The notes under the pieces: model-generated
What the model saw: the letters and a program-made list of their open reading frames with translations, nothing else
What the model was told of the DNA's origin: nothing
The model's database searches: none
Assembly: GCA_028687915.1 (NCBI GenBank)
Contig: JAQTZF010000001.1
Span: 806,001-870,000, forward strand
DNA length: 64,000 bases
Origin: Candidatus Daviesbacteria bacterium
Lineage (GTDB): Bacteria > Patescibacteria > Microgenomatia > Daviesbacterales > UBA10151
Reading direction: 5' to 3'
Translations under genes and position numbers: made by a program
In this document: positions 57,748-64,000 of the stretch, piece by piece
How positions within the stretch are numbered: the stretch's first letter is position 1
Layout of the letters: every line of letters starts with the position of its first letter

Positions 57748-57942
57748 TTACGTAAACAAATATATTAACACTGTCATAATTAGCAAAGCAATTCCAGAAT
57801 ATAAAGTTAAACTTCGGGTTAACTCAATGAGGCCAACACCAGACAAAGTTAAGAGCAATCCTGAAACGCCAATCAAAAGAATTAGAATTACTTTTTTGAA
57901 TCTATTAAACCCTTGCTCAAGAAAAATATTTACTCTCTCCAT
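57748..57942 (-). CDS. Small two-helix membrane protein
   Basis: 64 residues from ATG 57942 ('MERVNIFLEQG'); TTG 57972 would add ten residues. Two membrane helices: 'KKVILILLIGVSGLLLTLSG' and 'TLYSGIALLIMTVLIYLF'. Located 40 bases after the antiporter gene in the same direction. Unknown function; perhaps a small accessory subunit. Confidence 0.65.
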   Translation of the reverse strand: MERVNIFLEQGFNRFKKVILILLIGVSGLLLTLSGVGLIELTRSLTLYSGIALLIMTVLIYLFT

Positions 57943-57982
57943 AATTAAGTTTAGAGTAAAAGCCACACCCAAATCAAGTGTT

Positions 57983-59692
57983 TCAATTAAATGTAGTATG
58001 CTTGCGGGAGAGCTTATTTATTTCTACTTTAGAACGATCTTTAAAAAAGTCCATGTTTGGCCAATGACTTCTTAACATTTGTGTGACAAAATCTCCTGAA
58101 ACTACATCCGGCAGGATTACATAATCAGCTCCTGCTTTATATAATTCCTCTGCTTCGGTCGTATCAGAAGCTCTGATAACAATTGCTGCTTTAGCATTTT
58201 TACGTCTTAACTCTGTTACCAGCACTAAATTATCATCAGAACTATCGGTGGTAGAAATAATTAATTTAGCAGTATGCAAATCTAAAAACTCTAAAACCTC
58301 GGGATCACCAATATCACCAAAAAGAACATGTACTCTTTCCCCAACTAATTTTTTAACAACATCCGGATCAATATCCACAACCAAAAATGGAATCCCTTCC
58401 CGTTTTAAGTATTTTACTATTTCTCCACCCATCCACTTTGCTCCAATCAATACCACATGGTCTTCTAACCCCACTACTTTTTTATCTACAGGTTTTGCTA
58501 CCCCACTATGTTCAAAAAATCCTACAAATCCGCTCATTTTCTCATAAATCTGCCTGGAATAAGAAATCATAATGGATGAAAAAATAATAGAAATTACACC
58601 CACCAAAGCCATTGCAGTTAGGGCGCTTTGGGGAACTATACCCAAACGCACCCCTACCACCATGATGATTAGGGAAAATTCAGAAACTTGTGAAAGATTG
58701 ATTGCTGTTTGAAACATTGTGTGTTTGCGGAAACCAAAAGAGCCTAGTATTAAAAGAAAGATTAATGGTTTTAAAACAATGGCATAAAGAGTAAAAAGAA
58801 TAATGATAGGTAAAACCTCTGATACATTTGAAAACATAACCTGAGACCCTAGATAAACAAAAAATAATGTCACAAAGAAATCTCTTAATGGCTTTACTTT
58901 ACCTTGAATTTCATAATGGAAAGGAGAATTAGCTAATGCTATTCCAGCCAGAAAGGCACCTATCACCACTGAAAATCCCATGGCCTGAGCTAAAACAATA
59001 TAGATGAAACACCAGGCTAATGCTGTTAAAAATAATAGTTCTGCAGATTTGGCAACAGCATTGAAAATTTTTGTTAATACATAGTGGGATAAAATTACAG
59101 CCAGAACAAAAAGCAAAATTCCTTTTAGAACAAGGGCCACCAATGGTAAGCTGCTTTGTAAGCCAGTATTAGCAAAAGAGGTAGAAACAGTCATAGCCAT
59201 TAACACCATGATTGCAACCAAATCCTCTACTAATAAAATACCAATACTTAATTTTCCATATAAGGAACCAAGATCTTTTTTCTCTAACAACATTTTAACA
59301 ACCACTATAGTTGATGAAAAAGAAAGACCAGCCCCTAAATAAAAGCTAATAGTTTGAGAATACCCTAAGAATGTAGAGATTAAGAATCCTGTTAAAAAGG
59401 CAAATAATATTTGTCCTAAAGAGGCTGCTGCAATAGGCTTACCCAGACTTTTTAACTCTTTTAAATCTAACTCCATACCAATAAAAAACAACACAAAAGC
59501 CACACCGATATCTGGTAAAAAGGTAGCAAATTGAAAAGTTGAGGAATTAAAAATTTGGAATAAAGATAAAACTACTCCTGCAACTAAATAAGCTACCACT
59601 AAAGGAAATTTAAAAATCCTTACTATAAATCCCAGGGCAGAAGATAAACCTAAAACTATTGCTAGCTGTATAAATAAAGAATTTGATGCCAT
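57983..59692 (-). CDS. Cation:proton antiporter with RCK/TrkA-N domain (KefB/CPA2-like)
   Basis: 569 residues. Roughly twelve membrane helices with CPA2 landmarks: 'FFIGMELDLKELKSLGK', 'FSSTIVVVKMLLEKKDLGS', 'VEDLVAIMVLMAM', 'GAFLAGIALANSPF'. The C-terminal RCK-N domain begins 'HVVLIGAKWMGGEIVKYL', with the first glycine box reading G-A-K-W-M-G instead of GxGxxG, so NAD(H) binding may be altered. It probably exchanges K+ or Na+ for H+. It follows the rluA-family gene by 5 bases. Confidence 0.88.
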   Translation of the reverse strand: MASNSLFIQLAIVLGLSSALGFIVRIFKFPLVVAYLVAGVVLSLFQIFNSSTFQFATFLPDIGVAFVLFFIGMELDLKELKSLGKPIAAASLGQILFAFLTGFLISTFLGYSQTISFYLGAGLSFSSTIVVVKMLLEKKDLGSLYGKLSIGILLVEDLVAIMVLMAMTVSTSFANTGLQSSLPLVALVLKGILLFVLAVILSHYVLTKIFNAVAKSAELLFLTALAWCFIYIVLAQAMGFSVVIGAFLAGIALANSPFHYEIQGKVKPLRDFFVTLFFVYLGSQVMFSNVSEVLPIIILFTLYAIVLKPLIFLLILGSFGFRKHTMFQTAINLSQVSEFSLIIMVVGVRLGIVPQSALTAMALVGVISIIFSSIMISYSRQIYEKMSGFVGFFEHSGVAKPVDKKVVGLEDHVVLIGAKWMGGEIVKYLKREGIPFLVVDIDPDVVKKLVGERVHVLFGDIGDPEVLEFLDLHTAKLIISTTDSSDDNLVLVTELRRKNAKAAIVIRASDTTEAEELYKAGADYVILPDVVSGDFVTQMLRSHWPNMDFFKDRSKVEINKLSRKHTTFN

Positions 59693-59697
59693 AAATA

Positions 59698-60480
59698 CTA
59701 TTTTATTATTTGTAAATTATCCAAGGCTTCCTGTAAATCGTTAGGAAGAGGGCTGTCAAAGCTCATCCTTTTTCCTGTTGTGGGATGATCAAATTCCAAA
59801 TGAGCAGCATGTAAAAATTGCCGTTTAACCCATCTATGATCTAATCTGGTAGTTTTTCGACCACCATATTTATCATCCCCTACAATAGGAAAACCCAGGT
59901 ACTTTAAATGTACCCTAATTTGATGAGTCCGTCCAGTCCGCGGAAAACAACGAAGTAATGTAAATTTTCCATAACCAGTTCTTTCCAGTTTTCGCATTTG
60001 GATTGAATTAAACCCTTCAAATATTTGCTGAAGACTGACGACTGAAAGCTGAAAGCTATTCATTGGTTTATATTCAGTAACAGCTTCTTTTACTGTTAAA
60101 CCTTCACCTTTAAATTTCAGCTGGTCTATTGTTGTAAATTTTTCTCTGTCACCAGGATGTCTTAAAATACTTGCTTCAATTATTCCTTCTTTTTCTACTA
60201 AACCATGAACTAATGCTAAATATTCTTTTTGGACATTACGCTCTTTAAACTGTGACTGAAGATTTTCCAGAGACTCTTTAGTTTTTGCTACTACCAAAAG
60301 ACCCGAAGTATCTTTATCCAATCTATGTACAATCCCTGAACGATCAAGATTTATACTAAATTCTTTACCAAGAATATCCTCAAGTGAAGGTTCTATCTGA
60401 GTTTCAGAGGAGGTGGAAACTATACCAGCTGGTTTTTCTAAAACCAGGATTTGATCATCTTGGAAAACTACAGAAATCAT
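59698..60480 (-). CDS. RluA-family pseudouridine synthase carrying a repeat insertion
   Basis: 260 residues, no S4 domain. Catalytic motif 'HRLDKDTSGLLVVAK' with its Asp, then 'RTGRTHQIRVHLKYLGFPIVGDDKYG'. It isomerises uridines in rRNA or tRNA. Between 'VTEYKP' and 'YGKFTLL' there are ~30 extra residues, including 'NSFQLSVVSLQQIF', encoded by an in-frame repeat (60027-60057). Start overlaps the response-regulator stop by four bases. Confidence 0.9.
   Translation of the reverse strand: MISVVFQDDQILVLEKPAGIVSTSSETQIEPSLEDILGKEFSINLDRSGIVHRLDKDTSGLLVVAKTKESLENLQSQFKERNVQKEYLALVHGLVEKEGIIEASILRHPGDREKFTTIDQLKFKGEGLTVKEAVTEYKPMNSFQLSVVSLQQIFEGFNSIQMRKLERTGYGKFTLLRCFPRTGRTHQIRVHLKYLGFPIVGDDKYGGRKTTRLDHRWVKRQFLHAAHLEFDHPTTGKRMSFDSPLPNDLQEALDNLQIIK
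60027..60057. repeat. Repeat element inside an rluA-family gene
   Basis: On the plus strand it reads CTGAAGACTGACGACTGAAA then GCTGAAAGCT: repeated CTGAAAGCTGAAAGC units with a GACTGACGACTG core. This is a familiar type of intergenic repeat, here translated in frame and lying between catalytic core motifs. Confidence 0.65.
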
Positions 60481-60851
60481 TGTTTAGTCAGAAAGTTTTT
60501 GATTTCCTTTAAAATCTCATCAGGGTTCATTGCTGATTTAATTAAATAACCAGATGCCCCTAATTCAAAAGCCTGATTAATAACAGTGTTATTGCCTAAG
60601 TTTGTGAGAACAATAATTGGCCCATTAGAATTTATAGGAGGACCTGCCTTTAAACTTTTTAAAATCTGCAGCCCATCAAGTTTGGGAAGCATGATATCCA
60701 GCATAATAACATTCCATCCACCCTGTTTAATTTTTGCCAAAGCCATTTCCCCATCAATAGCAGTCTCAACAGTATACCCTTCCTGTATTAATAACTCTTC
60801 GTAAAACTCCCGTATAAATTGGTCATCTTCAACTATCAGAATCTTTGTCAT
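60477..60851 (-). CDS. CheY-like response regulator
   Basis: 124 residues, a lone receiver domain. D9 and D10 bind metal, D52 ('IMLDIMLP') accepts phosphate, with T83 ('VLTNLG') and K105 ('LIKSAM') completing the set. No output domain. Unpaired receivers of this kind work on motility or signalling proteins; no histidine kinase is in the window. It is coupled to the rluA-family gene by an ATGA overlap. A TATATT box lies 5 bases before the ATG. Confidence 0.93.
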   Translation of the reverse strand: MTKILIVEDDQFIREFYEELLIQEGYTVETAIDGEMALAKIKQGGWNVIMLDIMLPKLDGLQILKSLKAGPPINSNGPIIVLTNLGNNTVINQAFELGASGYLIKSAMNPDEILKEIKNFLTKQ

Positions 60852-60890
60852 AGCTTAATATATAACATAAAATTAGGTTAAGAAGTAGAC

Positions 60891-61505
60891 TTATCTCTTC
60901 TTCTTAATAACCATAAAGCCAATAATTAAGATAATTGTAGTTAAAATTGCAGCATTCTTTGTATTATTCAACCTGGTCTCCTCTTCACTGATAGATTCCC
61001 CTAAGATTGATTGTCGCTTTAACTTAAAGGCAGCGCCGATATTATAAACCCCTCCCCTGCTACCACCTAAATCTAGTGAGTCAGAACTATCAGTTTCCCT
61101 GGGTGCAGCAGACCCATCTACAAAAGAAACTGCAGCTTGTCCTAATGATTTACCAATAAATCCAATAGTAGCAATATTAGCGTTTCCTCCAACACCGCTA
61201 AAATTTCCTCTTGAAATTTTAATTATTCCATTACCATATTCACTCTCAGCCTCAATAGAGAATGCAGAAGAGTCATACTTAATCCAGCTAACTTCTAATT
61301 TATCAGAAGGATATTTTAAGAAAGCAGATACTGCATTTACCTTATCATTTCCAGCTTTTAGCTTTACCTGTACCGTGTATGTTTTTCCGATAGAAATGTT
61401 TCCATCGGCAGGAGATAAATAAAGGGTGTTGGCAAAAGCTGACTTTACAGGTAAAAAAATAAACAAAGTAACTGCTATCAATACAAAAATTAATTTATTC
61501 AACAT
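60891..61505 (-). CDS. Surface-anchored cohesin-like protein
   Basis: 204 residues. Signal peptide (~1-26, 'VKSAFANT'), cohesin-like domain (~28-150: 'LYLSPADGNISIGKTYTVQV', 'VNAVSAFLKYPSDKLEV', 'ANIATIGFIGKSLGQAAVSF'), a short linker and a C-terminal membrane helix ending 'KKKR'. It lies directly downstream of the dockerin protein gene (4 bases), a probable partner. No sortase motif is seen, so anchoring is by the helix. Confidence 0.82.
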   Translation of the reverse strand: MLNKLIFVLIAVTLFIFLPVKSAFANTLYLSPADGNISIGKTYTVQVKLKAGNDKVNAVSAFLKYPSDKLEVSWIKYDSSAFSIEAESEYGNGIIKISRGNFSGVGGNANIATIGFIGKSLGQAAVSFVDGSAAPRETDSSDSLDLGGSRGGVYNIGAAFKLKRQSILGESISEEETRLNNTKNAAILTTIILIIGFMVIKKKR

Positions 61506-61509
61506 ATAT

Positions 61510-64000
61510 TTACCGGGTCCATGATCTGAGCAACATCGAAAGGTCTGTAATATCTACTCTGCCGCTGCCGTTCAAATCAGCCGCACTTCCCCCTCCTTGT
61601 CCCCACATTCGAAGGAACATGGATAAGTCTGTTACGTTAACTCTGCCATCATGGTTTATGTCTGCACTACGACCACCTCCACCGCCGCCGGATGATCCAC
61701 CGCCACCTCCACCACCAGATGAACCACCACCTCCTCCTCCTCCTCCTCCGTCACTTGATGAAGGAGGAGCTGTTGGAGCAGCAGTTGGGACAACAGTTGC
61801 GTCTGCAAGCAGTAAGAAATCTGAGAAGGTAGATGTCTGACAAGCTACTATTTTTGCCAATGTATCAAGACTACAATTTGCCAACCGATTTAATGTAGAC
61901 CCATTAAAGTGATAAATTTCTAAGGTATTTTCGTCTACACCACCTAATTCATCTGCAGAATAATTAATTTCAACAGTAATAGGATTATTAAATAGATCTA
62001 CCAATGTAGAAGTATCAGTTAAGGCGTTGAAGTTATAAGCATGATTTCCAACAATTACTTTTCCTGCGGGTAATGATACAGCTGTTTGCAAAGCTGCTTT
62101 CTCTAATCTCTTGATTTGGAAGTGAGCTAGGTTTGCACTCGAAGAAGCAAAGGCTGGACGGGCAGATAACCGTACCTGTCGCCCATTACCTTCTGTCAAA
62201 TCAACTGTTCCACCTGAAGCTGTGGCTACTGGAGCATCTGTAAAAGCCAAAATTGCTGCATTCCCACTACAACCCTTGGTATGCAAAATGTTATTTCCCA
62301 AAGTGGTAATCGCTGTAGACTGATCATCAGATACCAAACGATAACTGTAAGTAGAACATTTGGCCAAACCAGGAATAGATATTTCATGATTTGTGGTTCC
62401 CGCTGGATCTACTTTAGCAGTAGATTTATCATAAGACCCTGGTAAACCATATTCAATTTGAGAAGAACCTTCTATATTAGTCGACCATCTAATAGTTGCT
62501 GCATCTGAAGTTACTTCTACATCTGGTAATGTAACAATAGTTAATTTATTAGATGGTGTCACTTCCAACCTTGGATCAACAGAAGTAACACTGGTATTAT
62601 CATCAAGTAAAGTTGCTCTAAAGTAATAGGTTGGAGCAAGTAAAGTAACTCCAAAAATACTGACTGGTCGATATTCAGCAATCCAGCGGGTTTGATATAA
62701 AGTAGAGTCAGATAAAGTAATAGGATCTGGATCAGCTGTTACTGCGCTATCACCAATTGGTCCAATACCGGCTTTTCTTACATTCCAACCCACACGTTTG
62801 CCATTACACTCACCCTTAGTGGAAACAGCAAGATTTACCTCAGATCCTTCAGTTACTTTAGCAGCTGGGGCACTCCATGAAGCAGAAGTTAAGGCACAGG
62901 GCTCCGGAGCAGGGGTAGGTGTTGATGTAGGTATTACAGTTGGAGTTGGGCTAGCTGTAGGAGTTGAAGTCATGGTTGGAGTAGCAGTTGGAACTCTAGT
63001 TGGGGTAGGAGTGTTAGTTGGGGCACTTGTTGGTGTTGATGTTAACGTTGGTATTGGCGTTTGTGTAGGAGTTTGGGTGGGTGTAGGGGTGGATGTTGGT
63101 GTATTAGTTGGAGTTGGTGTAGCAGTTGCTGTTGGTGTTGGAGTTGGGGTTCCACCTGTACCAGAGGTAACAGTGAGTAGTGATTGAGTGGTATTAACAG
63201 TATTACCCTGAGTTAAGGTAGCATTAAAGTAATACTGGGGATCTGTAAGTGGTATTAAAGGATTATGTTCAGAAATCCAGGTGGTAGTAGCCAGATTAGA
63301 AGAAGACATAATAACAGTTTGTGGGTTTGGTTGATTAGTAATTACAGATGGATCATCACCTAATCCATTTCTTCTAACCTCAAAGGTTATACTCTTTCCA
63401 GTACAGTCTCCTGTACCATTTACTCTAAGGGTTACCTCAGCACCTGTGGTTACATTGTTACTGCTCCAGGAAGCTGTGGATAAAGAACATGCTTGTCCTG
63501 TAACAGTATCAGACCACACATAACCTTGGTAGGCCTTAATAGTTTCAGCTAGCTTGTTCATATAGAAGAAATCACTTCCATCAGTTAGCCAGGGGTAGCT
63601 AGTATATTTCTGAAGATTTTGTGGAGTATCATTTTGCAGCAAAGCTTTTGCCATAAAAAGTTGATAAGAATTGATAGGATATGTTGTCCCATGTTCCCCT
63701 CCTACAACATCTTCCATATATGGCATATACCAATGTGGCATTAATGTAGTGAATTTATTGACAAAAACCTCAGCATCCTGTTTTGCAAAATCTGCAATTA
63801 TTCTCAAAGTTTCTGGAACCATATCGTTATAAGCTGATAATTGAGCCATTTGCAGATATTCATATCCTCTTATTTCCATGGGTATTGGCGGATAAAAACT
63901 GGTGCTATCTGCTAAAGAGGTACTAAATTGATCCTGAACTGCAATTTGCCTGGGGTCATCATATGCTCCTCTCCAGTTATAATTCCAAAGCCATCCTGGC
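61510..64000 (-). CDS. Large secreted dockerin protein (5' end outside window)
   Basis: The frame is open to the right edge, and the ATG at 63879 is only internal; ~830 residues are visible. N-terminal ~160 residues are globular with many Trp/Tyr. Two similar Cys-containing beta domains ('CSLSTASWSSNNV', 'CALTSASWSAPAA') flank a ~100-residue Thr/Pro linker; a fibronectin-III-like domain follows ('VEVTSDAATIRWSTN'). Near the end are three Gly runs, then a C-terminal dockerin with 'DINHDGRVNVTDLSMFLR' and 'DLNGSGRVDITDLSMLLR', a full pair of calcium-binding repeats. Partner: the cohesin-like protein downstream. Confidence 0.88.
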   Translation of the reverse strand, partial: PGWLWNYNWRGAYDDPRQIAVQDQFSTSLADSTSFYPPIPMEIRGYEYLQMAQLSAYNDMVPETLRIIADFAKQDAEVFVNKFTTLMPHWYMPYMEDVVGGEHGTTYPINSYQLFMAKALLQNDTPQNLQKYTSYPWLTDGSDFFYMNKLAETIKAYQGYVWSDTVTGQACSLSTASWSSNNVTTGAEVTLRVNGTGDCTGKSITFEVRRNGLGDDPSVITNQPNPQTVIMSSSNLATTTWISEHNPLIPLTDPQYYFNATLTQGNTVNTTQSLLTVTSGTGGTPTPTPTATATPTPTNTPTSTPTPTQTPTQTPIPTLTSTPTSAPTNTPTPTRVPTATPTMTSTPTASPTPTVIPTSTPTPAPEPCALTSASWSAPAAKVTEGSEVNLAVSTKGECNGKRVGWNVRKAGIGPIGDSAVTADPDPITLSDSTLYQTRWIAEYRPVSIFGVTLLAPTYYFRATLLDDNTSVTSVDPRLEVTPSNKLTIVTLPDVEVTSDAATIRWSTNIEGSSQIEYGLPGSYDKSTAKVDPAGTTNHEISIPGLAKCSTYSYRLVSDDQSTAITTLGNNILHTKGCSGNAAILAFTDAPVATASGGTVDLTEGNGRQVRLSARPAFASSSANLAHFQIKRLEKAALQTAVSLPAGKVIVGNHAYNFNALTDTSTLVDLFNNPITVEINYSADELGGVDENTLEIYHFNGSTLNRLANCSLDTLAKIVACQTSTFSDFLLLADATVVPTAAPTAPPSSSDGGGGGGGGGSSGGGGGGGSSGGGGGGRSADINHDGRVNVTDLSMFLRMWGQGGGSAADLNGSGRVDITDLSMLLRSWTR

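Noticed and set aside
62798..63187. Val/Gly-rich open frame opposite the Thr/Pro linker
   Set aside because: It is the complement of a repetitive Thr/Pro-coding linker of the dockerin gene, so low complexity rather than a gene.
1..64000. tRNA or rRNA genes
   Set aside because: I looked in all intergenic gaps for a cloverleaf with GTTCGA-type T-loop and for 16S/23S-like stretches and saw none.
1..64000. CRISPR array or cas genes
   Set aside because: No regularly spaced direct repeats; the short repeats at 52080-52610 are irregular and no Cas motif occurs.
1..64000. TGA recoding to glycine (as in some Patescibacteria)
   Set aside because: Several well-bounded genes end in TGA (for example rpmF, LCP gene, GlmU-like gene) with the next gene beginning at or inside it.

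Overview
The window is AT-rich, very compact bacterial DNA. It most resembles a Candidate Phyla Radiation (Patescibacteria) genome, probably of the Microgenomates type. The reasons are small genes packed end to end, a single type IV pilus locus as the only elaborate machine, a minimal set of peptidoglycan, replication and ribosomal genes, and giant repeat- or linker-rich surface proteins with few recognisable domains. TGA, TAA and TAG all serve as stops, so the TGA-to-Gly recoding of Gracilibacteria/Absconditabacteria is not in use. The lineage is an inference, because there is no rRNA gene here. I found no tRNA, rRNA, CRISPR array or transposase.

Layout. 1-8301 (+): two giant proteins, probably one gene split by a frameshift and one of them carrying a GT9-like glycosyltransferase domain, followed by a LytR-CpsA-Psr (LCP) protein. 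8304-14139 (+): recG, rpmF, nusB, an acyl-carrier-like gene, rnc, an unknown membrane protein, rpsP, a KH-domain gene and trmD. 14140-32075 (-): an approximately 18-kb type IV pilus operon read as pilB, pilT, pilC, pilin, pilD, two near-identical pilins, a GT-C membrane glycosyltransferase-like protein, a run of minor pilins (one with two discoidin domains), then pilM, pilN and pilO. 32160-45319 (mostly +): a DNA polymerase III delta'-like gene, gyrB, a cell-wall block (GlmU-N-like, murC, murI, murD, ddl), def, a TrmB-like regulator and gyrA. 45395-51200 (-): a Xer recombinase and a surface-protein cluster with cohesin-like, dockerin-like and linker-rich proteins. 51201-52655: the only long gene-poor stretch, holding a GIY-YIG gene between related palindromes, a candidate structured RNA with a good promoter, a perfect DnaA box and many short repeats. 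52656-64000: a membrane protein, ruvC, yebC, a divergent TPR gene, LytR_C-domain and small proteins, a cation/proton antiporter with RCK domain, an RluA-family pseudouridine synthase, a CheY-like regulator, and a cohesin/dockerin pair that runs off the right edge.

Expression signals. At least nine genes have a sigma70-type -10 box only 6-9 bases before the ATG, many with a -35 box at 16-18 bases, so leaderless mRNAs look common. A few genes (27483 pilin, 42012, 47704, 57583) instead have near-perfect Shine-Dalgarno sequences.

Most interesting points. (1) Cohesin-like and dockerin-like surface proteins occur as neighbours at two loci. (2) The xerD 3' end is followed by a second, synonymously diverged copy of its last codons and a long palindrome. 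(3) Short palindromic or repeat inserts also sit inside a prepilin gene and an rluA-family gene. (4) There is a candidate roughly 105-nt structured RNA. (5) yebC and the TPR gene have divergent promoters with overlapping -35 boxes. (6) The acyl-carrier-like protein lacks the phosphopantetheine serine. (7) One minor pilin carries tandem glycan-binding-type domains.
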